Origin: Thalassovita aquimarina
GTDB lineage: Bacteria; Pseudomonadota; Alphaproteobacteria; Rhodobacterales; Rhodobacteraceae
Direction: 5' to 3'
DNA length: 64,000 nucleotides
Assembly (NCBI RefSeq): GCF_018219815.1
Contig: NZ_JADMKU010000015.1
Coordinates: 1 to 64,000 of the forward strand
Translations under genes and position numbers: made by a program
Notes under the pieces: model-generated
What the model saw: the letters and a program-made list of their open reading frames with translations, nothing else
The model's database searches: none
What the model was told of the DNA's origin: nothing
Shown: positions 52,721-61,770 of the stretch, one piece after another
How positions within the stretch are numbered: position 1 is the first letter of the stretch
How the letters are laid out: each line of letters begins with the position of its first letter

Positions 52721-53554
52721 ATGGACTGGATCACCGAAAGCAAAATCCCCGTGGGCAAATGGGCCGCCGCCGTCTTCGACTGGCTGCAGTCCAATTTCGT
52801 CGTCTTCTTCGACGCGTTGTCCGAAGCGCTTGAGGCGCTGATCAACGCGATCCTGTGGGTACTGCAAACCCCGCATCCGCTGATCATCATCGCAATCTTT
52901 GCCGCGCTGACCTTCGCGCTGCACCGGAACTGGAAAACCGCGCTTCTGGTGGCCCTCGGCTTCCTGTTCATCCTCAATCAGGATTACTGGGAAGAAACCA
53001 CCGAGTCGCTGACCCTGGTGCTGTCGGCCTGTGTCGTCTGCATGGGGCTGGGCGTGCCGGTCGGCATCGCCGCCGCGCACCGGCCCCGGCTCTATGCCGC
53101 GATGCGCCCGGTGCTGGACCTGATGCAGACCCTGCCCACCTTCGTCTACCTGATCCCGGCCATCGTGTTTTTCGGCATCGGCATGGTGCCGGGGCTGATC
53201 GCCACGGTGATCTTCGTGCTGCCGGCACCGATCCGGCTGACCCATCTCGGCGTCACCTCGACGCCGCAAGCCCTGCTCGAGGCGGCACAGGCCTTTGGCG
53301 CGACGCCGCACCAGACGCTGGTGAAGGTGGAACTGCCCTACGCGCTGCCGCAGATCATGACCGGGCTGAACCAGACCATCATGCTGTCGCTGTCGATGGT
53401 CGTCATCGCCGCGCTGGTGGGGGCCGATGGGCTCGGCGTGCCGGTGGTGCGCGCGCTCAACCAGGTCAACACCGCGCTTGGCTTCGAATCCGGTTTCGTC
53501 ATCGTGGTTCTGGCCATCCTTCTCGACCGCATGCTGAGATTGGACCGCAAATGA
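52721..53554 (+). CDS. choW: Choline ABC transporter permease
   Basis: This 277-aa ProW/OpuAB-type inner-membrane permease has about six helices. The EAA loop region is visible as LEAAQAFGATPHQTLVKVEL (about residues 187-206), which contacts the ATPase. LMQTLPTFVYLIPAIVFFGI is a diagnostic helix of the glycine-betaine/choline group. It starts 137 bp after choX and overlaps choV by 4 bp. Confidence 0.95.
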   Translation: MDWITESKIPVGKWAAAVFDWLQSNFVVFFDALSEALEALINAILWVLQTPHPLIIIAIFAALTFALHRNWKTALLVALGFLFILNQDYWEETTESLTLVLSACVVCMGLGVPVGIAAAHRPRLYAAMRPVLDLMQTLPTFVYLIPAIVFFGIGMVPGLIATVIFVLPAPIRLTHLGVTSTPQALLEAAQAFGATPHQTLVKVELPYALPQIMTGLNQTIMLSLSMVVIAALVGADGLGVPVVRALNQVNTALGFESGFVIVVLAILLDRMLRLDRK

Positions 53555-54573
53555 CAACCGCCGTATCCTTCAACAACGTTTCCATCGTCTTCGGCGACCG
53601 GCCCGACCAGGCGCTGCCGCTGATGGATGCCGGCCAAAGCCGCCCTGACATCCAGTCCGAAACCGGCCAGGTGCTGGGCGTGCACAACTGTTCGATTGAG
53701 GTCGAAGAGGGCGAAATCCTCGTCCTTATGGGCCTGTCGGGCTCCGGCAAGTCGACCCTGTTGCGCGCGGTCAACGGGCTGAATCCGGTGGTGCGCGGCA
53801 ATGTCGAGGTCGCGACCGAAACCGGCATGGAAGACGTCACCCATTCGGACGCCAAGACCCTGCGCCGCATCCGGCAGAAATCGGTCGCAATGGTGTTCCA
53901 GCAATTCGGCCTTCTGCCCTGGCGCACGGTGCGCGAAAACGTCTGGCTAGGGCTGGAGCTGGCCGGCATGTCCAAGCCCGACCGCGCCGCCAAGACCGAG
54001 GAGCAGCTGAAGCTCGTCGGCCTGTCGGACTGGGCCGATCGCAAGGTGTCCGACCTGTCGGGCGGCATGCAGCAACGCGTCGGGCTGGCCCGCGCCTTTG
54101 CCACCGATGCGCCGATCCTGCTGATGGACGAACCGTTCTCGGCGCTCGACCCGCTGATCCGCACCCGATTGCAGGACGAACTTCTGGACCTGCAGAAGGA
54201 ACTCAACCGCACCATAATCTTCGTCAGCCATGATCTGGACGAGGCCTTCAAGATCGGCAACCGCATCGCCATCATGGAAGGCGGCCGGATCGTGCAATGC
54301 GGCACGCCGCAGGAAATCTTCACCGCGCCGGCCACCGACTATGTCGCCGAATTCGTCGCCTACATGAACCCGCTGGGCGTGCTGTGCGCCCGCGACGTGA
54401 TGGAACCGGCCAGCGGCGCCCACGCGACCCATGTCAGCGCCGATACCAGCATCCGCGAGGTGATGGAGCATGTCCGCAACGGCCCGGTCGGGGTGCGCGA
54501 TCAGGGGCAGGTCATCGGCCAGATCACCGCCGAACAGGTGCTGTCGAAACTGCTGGATCCGCGCGGCGGCTGA
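53551..54573 (+). CDS. choV: Choline ABC transporter ATPase
   Basis: This 340-aa ATPase of the ProV/OpuAA group has Walker A GLSGSGKST (about 60-68), LSGGMQQRVGLARA signature and Walker B LLMDEPFSALD, followed by a CBS-like C-terminal region (REVMEHVRNGPVGV). ATG 53551 overlaps the choW stop (ATGA); the open frame to 52855 is an artefact. It powers high-affinity choline uptake for betaine synthesis. Confidence 0.95.
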   Translation: MTTAVSFNNVSIVFGDRPDQALPLMDAGQSRPDIQSETGQVLGVHNCSIEVEEGEILVLMGLSGSGKSTLLRAVNGLNPVVRGNVEVATETGMEDVTHSDAKTLRRIRQKSVAMVFQQFGLLPWRTVRENVWLGLELAGMSKPDRAAKTEEQLKLVGLSDWADRKVSDLSGGMQQRVGLARAFATDAPILLMDEPFSALDPLIRTRLQDELLDLQKELNRTIIFVSHDLDEAFKIGNRIAIMEGGRIVQCGTPQEIFTAPATDYVAEFVAYMNPLGVLCARDVMEPASGAHATHVSADTSIREVMEHVRNGPVGVRDQGQVIGQITAEQVLSKLLDPRGG

Positions 54574-54589
54574 TCCGCCGCGCCTTGGG

Positions 54590-55495
54590 TCACACCTTTG
54601 TCGCCAGCGCCGGCGGCGTCACCATGCGCCGCTTCAGCACCGCTTCGCGCCAGGTGATGAAGGTGACCGACCCGACGATCACGAAACCGCCGACGACAAC
54701 CCAGATATCGACCCCTTCGTCGAACACGAAATAACCCAGCAGGACCGCCCAGAGCAGTTGCAGGAACGATACCGGCTGGGTCACCGCCACCGGTGCCGCC
54801 GCGAAGGCCAGCGTCATCGTGTAATGCCCCGCCGTGGCCGCGCAGGCGACGCAGAACAGGATGAACAGGGCGGTGCCGTCCGGCGTAACCCAGTTCAGGA
54901 TCGCCAGCGGCGCCAGTCCGATCGACACGAAGATCGACAGCATCGCCACCACGACGGCGGCGTTGACCTCTTCGGCCAGAACCTTCGCCAGCAGGTAAGA
55001 GGCACCAAAAACCAGCGCCGTGACCAGCATCGCCAGATGCCCCGGGCCGACTTCGCGGAATCCCGGTCGCAGGATGATAAAGGCCCCGACCAGCGCCATG
55101 ATCACCGCGAAGATACGCCGCGCCGCCAGCTTTTCCCCCAGGAACAACGCCGCGCCCAGCGTGACATAGATCGGCGACATGTAGTTCATCGCCGTCACGT
55201 CGGCGATCGGGATGCGCGCCATCGCAAAGAACCACAGCGCCACGCCGAAGGAATGCGCCAGCCCGCGCGCCGCGAACAGCCCCCACTGACGCCGGGTCAG
55301 CCCCGATCGCAGCAGCGGCCGCAGCATCGGGATCACGAAGATCAATCCCATGACATAGCGCAGGAACGCGGCCTCGGGGGCCGGGACACGCGGGCCCAGC
55401 AGCTTGACCAGTGCCGTCACGCAGACGAACAGGACCCCGGTCACCAGCATCCAGAAGACGCCAACCACCGGTCGAGAAGTTCTTTCTGTACTCAT
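54590..55495 (-). CDS. EamA/DMT-family transporter
   Basis: This 301-aa inner-membrane protein has ten predicted helices in two EamA repeats. FVCVTALVKLLG near the start and EAAFLRYVMGLIFVIPML define the first repeat, and AAPVAVTQPVSFLQLLWAVL the second. It probably exports a metabolite, whose identity is not predictable. I start at ATG 55495; an ATG at 55504 and a TTG at 55531 are alternatives without ribosome sites. It converges with choV. Confidence 0.88.
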   Translation of the reverse strand: MSTERTSRPVVGVFWMLVTGVLFVCVTALVKLLGPRVPAPEAAFLRYVMGLIFVIPMLRPLLRSGLTRRQWGLFAARGLAHSFGVALWFFAMARIPIADVTAMNYMSPIYVTLGAALFLGEKLAARRIFAVIMALVGAFIILRPGFREVGPGHLAMLVTALVFGASYLLAKVLAEEVNAAVVVAMLSIFVSIGLAPLAILNWVTPDGTALFILFCVACAATAGHYTMTLAFAAAPVAVTQPVSFLQLLWAVLLGYFVFDEGVDIWVVVGGFVIVGSVTFITWREAVLKRRMVTPPALATKV

Positions 55496-55543
55496 GCGCA
55501 GCATGAATTCACGAACCGCACCGATCCGCAAGCCATGATCGGG

Positions 55544-56137
55544 TCAGAACAGCAGAGTCGCGGCCACCGCCCACATGATCGCACCCACCATCGCCTCGAA
55601 AACCTGCCAGGCGCGGGGCTTGGCGAAAACCGGCGCCAAGATGCGGGCGCCGTACCCGAGGGCGAAAAAGAACGTCAGGCTGGCGGCGCTGGCGCCCAAG
55701 GCAAAGGACAGCCGGTCGTCATACTGCGACGACACCGAGCCGAGCAAAACCACCGTGTCGAGATAGACATGCGGATTGGCCCAGGTGAACAGCAGGCAGG
55801 TGGCGACCGCGGCCCAGAGCGACGGCGCGGCCGCGCCGCCGCCCTTGAGCGCCCCTGCCCCGCGCCATGCGGCGAAGAAGGCCTTGGCGCCGTAAAGGAA
55901 CAGGAAGGCCGCCCCGCCCCACCGCATCACCGGTTCCAGCCACGGCAGCGCAAGCGCCAGCCCGCCAAACCCGGCCACCCCGGCCGCGATCAGGGCCGCG
56001 TCGCTGATCGCACAGATCAGTACGATCGGCAGAACATGTTCGCGCAACAGCCCCTGTTTCAGGACAAAGGCATTCTGCGCCCCGATCGCAACGATCAGCG
56101 ACAGGCCAAGCCCGTATCCCGCGGTCCATGCGTCCAT
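55544..56137 (-). CDS. argO: LysE/ArgO-type amino-acid exporter
   Basis: This 197-aa inner-membrane exporter of the LysE family has about six helices. The opening GLSLIVAIGAQNAFVLKQGL is the family fingerprint, and LFTWANPHVYLDTVVLLGS is the second conserved block. It exports arginine or lysine. ATG 56137 has GAGGG upstream; the longer reading from 56191 is rejected. It is divergent from an ArgP/LysG-type regulator, the classical arrangement, so amino-acid-dependent activation is likely. Confidence 0.92.
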   Translation of the reverse strand: MDAWTAGYGLGLSLIVAIGAQNAFVLKQGLLREHVLPIVLICAISDAALIAAGVAGFGGLALALPWLEPVMRWGGAAFLFLYGAKAFFAAWRGAGALKGGGAAAPSLWAAVATCLLFTWANPHVYLDTVVLLGSVSSQYDDRLSFALGASAASLTFFFALGYGARILAPVFAKPRAWQVFEAMVGAIMWAVAATLLF

Positions 56138-56224
56138 TTCACCCTCATTCGCTTTCGGGTTTTGACTAGCGCCGGCAGGTTGGATATTCAAATTAAAGAA
56201 ACTTCACTTTCATAAAATTTCCTA

Positions 56225-57103
56225 ATGTTCGACTATGACCAGCTGGAAACCTTGGCTGCGGTGTTGCGCACCGGCAGCTTCGAAGCGGCGGCGGCACAGT
56301 TGCATGTGACCCAATCCGCCGTGTCGCAGCGGATCCGCCATCTGGAAGAACGGATCGGATCGCCGCTGGTGCTGCGCGGCCAGCCCTGCAGCGGCACCGA
56401 AGCCGGGATGCGGCTGGCGCGCCATGCCGAAGAGGTCGCGCTGCTGGAAAGCCGGGTCAGCGATACGCTGCCGCGGCCCTCGGCCCGGCTGCGTATCGCG
56501 GTGAATGCCGACAGCCTGGCGACCTGGGTGCTACCGGCGCTGGCCGAACACCCGTCGCATTACTTCGATCTGGTGGTGGACGATCAGGATCATTCCGCCG
56601 AATGGTTGAAACGCGGCGACGTCAGCGCCGCAGTGACTTCGGTCGCGCGTCCGCCGAAAGGTTGCGACAGCGTGAAGCTGGGAAAATTCCGCTATATCGC
56701 CACGGCGAGCCCGAATTTCATGTCCAGATACTTATCCACAGGCGTCACACCGGTGAATCTGCTGCAGGCCCCCATGCTAGTTTTCAACATGAAGGATGAT
56801 CTTCAATATACTTGGTTGAAAGAATATTTCCAAGTTATCCACAGACCGAAATCGCATCTCATTCCGTCCACTCAGGGCTTCGTCGACGCGGCCTTGCTGG
56901 GGATGGGCTGGGGATTAAATCCCGAGCCACTGGTGCGCGATCACCTGCGATCCGGCGCCCTGGTGCCGCTGATTCCGGACGCCGAGTATGATATCCCGCT
57001 CTTTTGGCAGTCCAGTCGGCTGATGGCCCGCGCGCTTACCCCGCTGGAACGGTCGATCCGGCGCGTTGCGCGGGATGAACTCATCCAGCAAGACAACATG
57101 TAA
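56225..57103 (+). CDS. argP: LysR-type regulator ArgP/LysG
   Basis: This 292-aa LysR regulator has a helix-turn-helix at about residues 18-37 (GSFEAAAAQLHVTQSAVSQR) and the ArgP/LysG effector domain. It is divergent from the LysE/ArgO gene, its expected target. The 87-bp spacer holds AT-rich, LysR-like sequence (ATATTCAAATTAAAGAA). In E. coli, ArgP was first described as IciA, a protein that binds oriC. Two perfect DnaA boxes occur inside this gene (56732 and 56835). Confidence 0.9.
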   Translation: MFDYDQLETLAAVLRTGSFEAAAAQLHVTQSAVSQRIRHLEERIGSPLVLRGQPCSGTEAGMRLARHAEEVALLESRVSDTLPRPSARLRIAVNADSLATWVLPALAEHPSHYFDLVVDDQDHSAEWLKRGDVSAAVTSVARPPKGCDSVKLGKFRYIATASPNFMSRYLSTGVTPVNLLQAPMLVFNMKDDLQYTWLKEYFQVIHRPKSHLIPSTQGFVDAALLGMGWGLNPEPLVRDHLRSGALVPLIPDAEYDIPLFWQSSRLMARALTPLERSIRRVARDELIQQDNM

Positions 57104-57186
57104 GCACTTGATATAATGCGGAATAAATGCTTTATCCACACAGTTATCCACAGCACGACCTAAAAGTTATCCCGCGCTTATCCACA
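56732..57186 (+). other. DnaA-box cluster, candidate replication origin
   Basis: The 9-mer TTATCCACA, the strong DnaA-box consensus, occurs five times on the same strand: 56732-56740, 56835-56843, 57132-57140, 57144-57152 and 57178-57186. A degenerate copy (TTATCCCGC) lies at 57168. The first two are inside argP and the rest follow its stop. AT-rich sequence precedes the main trio (TTGATATAATGC near 57108). The density strongly suggests DnaA binding. Whether this is oriC or a titration site is open. Confidence 0.55.
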
Positions 57187-57496
57187 GGCCTCTTGCGTCC
57201 CCAGACTTTTCCACCGTGGGCTTTCCGCAGTTGTCGCAGACGCCCCTCTCCTAGCGAGCGGGGCTGTTTGTGGCTGCCACGCCCCGGAAACGCCGGCTTA
57301 TTGGGCTCTTACCCACCCAAGTCCCAAACAAGGCGGAAACATCTCAAAAAGACAAACTTTTGATAGAAACTCCCGTCCAATCGCAACAAACACATCACAA
57401 TGAGACATCTTTTCGCACGCCGAAAGCCGCTTCCTCGTCGCCCAAAATGCAAAACGGCGCCCCGAGGGACGCCGAATTCGCTCTGTGAACCGCTTT
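57104..57496. other. 393-bp non-coding spacer between argP and yebC
   Basis: No gene is supported here. It holds three of the five DnaA boxes (57132-57186), then a GC-rich stretch with AGCGAGCGGGGCT, then an AT-richer block from about 57320 to 57415 (AAAAAGACAAACTTTTGATAG), unusual for this genome. The yebC terminator closes the right end. The layout (boxes plus AT-rich segment, intergenic) is what an origin would show. Confidence 0.6.
57456..57473 (-). terminator. Rho-independent terminator after yebC
   Basis: On the minus strand GGCGTCCC-TC-GGGGCGCC forms a stem followed by GTTTTGCATTTTGGG. It lies 24 bp past the yebC stop. Confidence 0.75.
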
Positions 57497-58237
57497 TTAC
57501 AGCTGTTCCATCACCTCGTCCGAGGCTTCGAAGTTGGTGGTGACCCGCTGCACGTCGTCGTCGTCTTCCAGCGCATCCACCAGCTTCATCAGCTTCTGCA
57601 TGCCTTCGAGGTCCAGCTCGGTGGTGGTGGTGGGTTTCCACACCAGCTTGGTCGACTCCGACTCGCCCAGTTCGCCCTCAAGCGCGTTCGACACCTCGTT
57701 CAGGTCGGTATCGGCGCAATAGATGATGTGGCCGTCCTCGGAGCTTTCCACGTCCTCGGCGCCCGCTTCGATCGCCGCCATCATGACGGTGTCGGCATCG
57801 CCCACTTCCGCCGGATAGGACACTTCGCCCTTGCGTTCGAACATGAAGCCGACCGACCCGGTTTCGCCCAGGTTGCCGCCGTTCTTGGTGAAGGTCGAGC
57901 GCACGTTCGACGCGGTGCGGTTGCGGTTGTCGGTCATCGCCTCGACGATCACCGCCACGCCGTTGGGGCCGTAGCCCTCGTAGCGGATTTCTTCGTATTC
58001 GTCGCCCTCGCCCGCCTGCGACTTCTTGATCGCGCGGTCGATCACGTCCTTGGGCACCGAATTCGACTTTGCTTCCTTCACCGCCAGCCGCAGGCGCGGG
58101 TTCTTGTCGGGATCGGGATCGCCCATCTTCGCTGCGACGGTGATTTCCTTCGACAGTTTAGAAAACAGCTTCGACCGCGCGGCGTCCTGGCGCCCTTTGC
58201 GGTGCTGAATATTCGCCCATTTTGAATGGCCGGCCAT
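57497..58237 (-). CDS. yebC: YebC/PmpR-family regulator
   Basis: This 246-aa protein has the three-domain YebC fold, beginning [20 protein letters not shown], the near-invariant N-terminus. [20 protein letters not shown] is the central conserved block. YebC proteins act as transcription regulators or, as shown recently for some, as ribosome-associated factors at difficult sequences. Here it stands alone next to the DnaA-box spacer and has its own terminator. Confidence 0.95.
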   Translation of the reverse strand: MAGHSKWANIQHRKGRQDAARSKLFSKLSKEITVAAKMGDPDPDKNPRLRLAVKEAKSNSVPKDVIDRAIKKSQAGEGDEYEEIRYEGYGPNGVAVIVEAMTDNRNRTASNVRSTFTKNGGNLGETGSVGFMFERKGEVSYPAEVGDADTVMMAAIEAGAEDVESSEDGHIIYCADTDLNEVSNALEGELGESESTKLVWKPTTTTELDLEGMQKLMKLVDALEDDDDVQRVTTNFEASDEVMEQL

Positions 58238-58327
58238 GATGCCTCCGATCGATTTCGCTTGGTTTGCGATGTTCTATATTGCACCCGGGCGGGGGGCTGC
58301 AAGCCTCCGGCCCGGAAATGAAGCGCC

Positions 58328-60106
58328 TCAGAGCGGCCAAATCAACGGGATCAGCGCCGAGGCGAGGATTCCCATGCTTAGGTTCAGCGGAATGCCCACC
58401 CGCAGGAAATCGGTGAACTTGTACCCGCCCGGCCCGTAGACCAGCATGTTGGTCTGATACCCGATCGGGGTGGCGAAACTGCAGGACGCCGCCACCATCA
58501 CCGCCACCACCAAGGGGCGCGGGTCGATCCCCATCGCACCGGCCAGCCCGATGGCGATCGGCGTCACCACCACGGCCACCGCGTTGTTCGACACCATTTC
58601 GGTCAGCACCGAGGTCAGCAGGTAGATGCCCCAGATGATCAGGAACGGCGGCAGGCCGGTCAGGTGGGGCGCCACCGCGTCAACGATCAGCGCCACCGCC
58701 CCGGTATGATCCAGCGCCGCCCCGATCGCCAGCATGGCAAAGATCAGCGCCAGCAACCTGCCGTCGATAAAGGAAAAAGCCTCGTCAGAATCGATGCATC
58801 GGGTGACCAGGACCACGCCGACCGCGATCATCGCCAGGTACAGGATCGGCGCCACGCCCAGGCCCGCCAGCACCACCACCGACAACAGCGCGATCACCGC
58901 CAGCGGCGCGTGCCCCCGGCGGAAGGCACGCGCGGACGGGTGGCTCACATCGACCATTTCCATGTCGCGGGCGAGGCGCTGAATGTCCTCGGGCGCGCCT
59001 TCCAGCAGCAGGGTATCGCCGACCCGCACCACCAGTTCGTCGAGCTGCAGGCCAATATTCTGGTTCCGCCGATGCACCGCGAGCGGGTAAACGCCATAGC
59101 GGCGGCGCAGACGCAGCGACCCCAGCGACCGCCCGACCATCTTGCACCCCGGCGTGATCAGCACCTCGACGGTGGAGGTTTCCACTGCGCCGACCTGGTC
59201 CAGCCGCTTCAGGCTTTTGTCGCGCTGCAGGCTCAGAAGTTCGGTCATCTGGGTGCGCAGGACGACCCGGTCGCCGACCTGCAGCCTGACGTCCTTGAGA
59301 TTGCGCCGCAGCGACGTGTCGCCGCGGATCACGTCGATTAGCCGCACGCCTTCGCGCTTGAACAACTGCACACCCAGCACTTCGCGCCCGATCAGGTTGG
59401 ATTCGGGCGGGATCACCGCCTCGGTAAAGAATTTCATCTTCGAGCGGTCCGACAGCATCGAGGCCATCGAGGTCCGGTCAGGTATCAATTTGCGCCCGAA
59501 AAGCAGCAGGTAGATCATCCCCCAGGCCACCAGCGCAACCGCCAGAGGCGTGACTTCGAAAATGGAGAAGCCTTTCATCCCCTGTGCCCGCGCCACCCCG
59601 TCGACAAGCAGGTTGGTCGAGGTTCCGACAAGCGTCAGAGTGCCGCCGATGATCGCCGCGTAACTGAGGGGTATCAACAGCTTGGACGACGACACCCCCA
59701 TCGTGCGGGACAGTTGCACGAAGACCGGGATCATCACCACCACCACCGGCGTGTTGTTCATGATCGCCGAGGCGACCACCACCACCGCCAGCAGCATCGC
59801 CAGCGCTATCTTCGGACTTTTCTGCGCCTTGCGGTCGGCCGCGGCGGTGAAGGCGTCCAACGCCCCGGTGCGCACCAGCGCCCCCATCACGATGAACATG
59901 GCGGCAATGGTCCAGGGGGCGGGGTTCGATAGCACCTCCAGCCCCGCTTCGTACGGCAGCAGCCCCAGCACGAGCAACACCGCAACGCCGGTAATCGCCA
60001 CCACCTCGGTGGGCAGCACTTCCTTGACGAATAGGATGAACATCCCCAGCACGACGCACAGGGTCAACACGGCCTGTCCGGTCTGGGACAACTCAATCAG
60101 CAGCAT
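58328..60106 (-). CDS. SLC13-family permease with two RCK-C domains
   Basis: This 592-aa inner-membrane permease of the divalent-anion (SLC13/DASS) group has a central insertion of two TrkA-C/RCK-C domains (about residues 210-380, for example LRLRRRYGVYPLAVHRRNQN). Two transport halves carry MNNTPVVVVMIPV and VSNNAVAVVVTPIAIGL, the paired Asn-containing loops of the family. Sulfate, dicarboxylate or another anion could be the substrate. Monocistronic. Confidence 0.9.
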   Translation of the reverse strand: MLLIELSQTGQAVLTLCVVLGMFILFVKEVLPTEVVAITGVAVLLVLGLLPYEAGLEVLSNPAPWTIAAMFIVMGALVRTGALDAFTAAADRKAQKSPKIALAMLLAVVVVASAIMNNTPVVVVMIPVFVQLSRTMGVSSSKLLIPLSYAAIIGGTLTLVGTSTNLLVDGVARAQGMKGFSIFEVTPLAVALVAWGMIYLLLFGRKLIPDRTSMASMLSDRSKMKFFTEAVIPPESNLIGREVLGVQLFKREGVRLIDVIRGDTSLRRNLKDVRLQVGDRVVLRTQMTELLSLQRDKSLKRLDQVGAVETSTVEVLITPGCKMVGRSLGSLRLRRRYGVYPLAVHRRNQNIGLQLDELVVRVGDTLLLEGAPEDIQRLARDMEMVDVSHPSARAFRRGHAPLAVIALLSVVVLAGLGVAPILYLAMIAVGVVLVTRCIDSDEAFSFIDGRLLALIFAMLAIGAALDHTGAVALIVDAVAPHLTGLPPFLIIWGIYLLTSVLTEMVSNNAVAVVVTPIAIGLAGAMGIDPRPLVVAVMVAASCSFATPIGYQTNMLVYGPGGYKFTDFLRVGIPLNLSMGILASALIPLIWPL

Positions 60107-60229
60107 TCAGATCCGCTCGCTTGGTGACAATCCGCGGCAGTTTCGCCCAGCACGCGGGCCACAACAAGGGCTTTGTCACGGCACAGCGCAACACGACACC
60201 GCGTCGTCACCGCAATGCCATACAGCCGT

Positions 60230-61042
60230 TCAAAGCCCGGCCTGCTGCAGCCGCCCGCCCTGCCGGATCATCCGGATGTCGGTCGCCCGGCCCGTCCTGT
60301 CGTCGGTTTCGATGAAAACGCCCGACAGGGTGGCTTCGTCCAGCGCCGGAGTGAAGCGCTCTTTCGGCATGCCGGTGACGAAGCGGCGCATCGGTTCGGC
60401 CTTTTCCATGCCGATGACGCTGTTGTAATCGCCGCACATGCCGGCATCGCTCAGCAATCCGGTGCCGCCCGGCAGAATCTGCGCATCGCCGGTGGGCACG
60501 TGGGTGTGGGTGCCGACCACCAGGCTGGCGCGGCCGTCGCAGAAATGGCCCATGCCCATCTTTTCGCTGGTCGCCTCGCAATGCATGTCGACGATCGCCG
60601 CCTGCACCGCACCGCCCAGAACGTGCTGGCGCAGCACGGAGTCAATGGCGGAAAACGGATCGTCGAAGGCGCGTTTCATGAACACGTTGCCCAGAACCTG
60701 CGCCACCAGAACCTTGCGGCCGCGATGGTCGGTGAACACCCGGTGGCCGCGTCCCGGCGCGCCCTTGGCAAAATTGATCGGGCGAATGAGGCGCGGTTCG
60801 CCCTCGATGAATCTCAGCATGTCCTTCTGATCGAAGGCGTGATCGCCCAGCGTCACGCAATCGGCCCCGGCATCGAAAAGCAGTTTCGCATGACCACCCG
60901 ACAAGCCCATGCCGCCAGTGGCGTTCTCGCCGTTGACCACGACGAAATCCAGCCGCCATTCTTCACGCAAGCGCGGCAGGTTTTCACTCACGGCGCGCCG
61001 GCCCGCGCGCCCCATCACATCGCCTAGGAATAGAATTCTCAT
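60230..61042 (-). CDS. YmdB-family metallophosphoesterase
   Basis: This 270-aa protein of the YmdB/TIGR00282 phosphodiesterase family (cyclic nucleotide phosphodiesterase in Bacillus) begins MRILFLGDVMGRAGRRAV with the first metal Asp (D8). It has VVNGENATGG (N and E ligands near 36-45) and DMHCEATSEKMG (His ligand). The usual GNH triad reads GDH (TLGDHAFD), a change I cannot weigh without an alignment. Cytoplasmic. A physiological role in alphaproteobacteria is not established. Confidence 0.88.
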   Translation of the reverse strand: MRILFLGDVMGRAGRRAVSENLPRLREEWRLDFVVVNGENATGGMGLSGGHAKLLFDAGADCVTLGDHAFDQKDMLRFIEGEPRLIRPINFAKGAPGRGHRVFTDHRGRKVLVAQVLGNVFMKRAFDDPFSAIDSVLRQHVLGGAVQAAIVDMHCEATSEKMGMGHFCDGRASLVVGTHTHVPTGDAQILPGGTGLLSDAGMCGDYNSVIGMEKAEPMRRFVTGMPKERFTPALDEATLSGVFIETDDRTGRATDIRMIRQGGRLQQAGL

Positions 61043-61134
61043 ACCGCTTGCCTAGGCCGCCGCGCGGAAAGGTGCAAGAGACAGGACGCAAATCCGGTTT
61101 CTTCCGGGTTCGAATCCTACCACCGGGGGCGCTT

Positions 61135-61186
61135 GGGGGGGGCGCTGCCCCCGTCGTGGCAAGCCACGACTCCCCCGGGATATTTT
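61135..61186. repeat. Structured intergenic repeat, copy 2
   Basis: Read on the minus strand: AAAATATCCCGGGGGA (61171-61186), then stem GTCGTGG-CTTG-CCACGAC (61153-61170), then stem GGGGGC-AGC-GCCCCC (61138-61152). It has the same order as copy 1 at 33066-33121 in the opposite orientation. It lies between the YmdB-type gene and the cyclo-ligase gene and may also end the latter transcript. Confidence 0.65.
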
Positions 61187-61200
61187 CAAAAAGGAGAAAA

Positions 61201-61770
61201 TCAGAAGCTGAGGACACCCTGTTCAGTGACGATCATGTCGAGCGGCTGATCGGTGGCTTCGAGCGGCAGGCCCTCAGCCTCTTGCGCGGCATATGCAAAA
61301 CCGATGGCCAGCACCGGACCGTTGGCGCGCAGGATTTCCAGCGTGCGGTCGTAGAAACCGCCGCCATAGCCGAGCCGGCCGCCGCGCCGGTCGAAGGCGA
61401 CGAGCGGCACGATCATGATTTCGGGGGTGATGAAATCCTCCCGCGCCGGAATCTCGGCGCCGAACGGACCCTTGATCATTGCGCAGCCCGGTTCCCAGCG
61501 GGAAAATTTCAACGGCAGGCCCGCGCCCTGGATGACCGGCAAGCCGACGGGTCCGTAAGCGGCGGCTTCCGCCATTGCCGGCAGCGGGCTGATTTCGGTG
61601 CGGATCGGCATGTATCCCGACAGCGGGACCCCACGATAGCCGGCGATGACTTCCGACAGGAAGGAGGCGCTGCCGGACAGACCGGCCTCGTGCGCGGCCT
61701 TGCGGCGGGCGAAGGCAGCCTTGCGCGCCGCCGCTTTCTGTTCTGTCAGATCCATCACATCAACACCCAT
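61201..61770 (-). CDS. 5-formyltetrahydrofolate cyclo-ligase
   Basis: This ATP-dependent enzyme turns 5-formyl-THF into 5,10-methenyl-THF in one-carbon metabolism. The 189-aa protein has the family end GRLGYGGGFYDRTL (about residues 135-148), the phosphate-binding signature, and a basic N-terminal helix QKAAARKAAFARRKAA. Its start overlaps the mgtE stop by 16 bp, so the two are co-translated. BoxC releases formate, but a link to this enzyme is only speculative. Confidence 0.93.
   Translation of the reverse strand: MGVDVMDLTEQKAAARKAAFARRKAAHEAGLSGSASFLSEVIAGYRGVPLSGYMPIRTEISPLPAMAEAAAYGPVGLPVIQGAGLPLKFSRWEPGCAMIKGPFGAEIPAREDFITPEIMIVPLVAFDRRGGRLGYGGGFYDRTLEILRANGPVLAIGFAYAAQEAEGLPLEATDQPLDMIVTEQGVLSF

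Noticed and set aside
61107-61121. GGTTCGAATCC, a tRNA T-loop-like string between the YmdB-type and cyclo-ligase genes
   Set aside because: The flanking bases do not form a T-stem, and no D-arm, anticodon arm or acceptor stem can be drawn. It may be a chance match or an old tRNA remnant, but it is not a gene.
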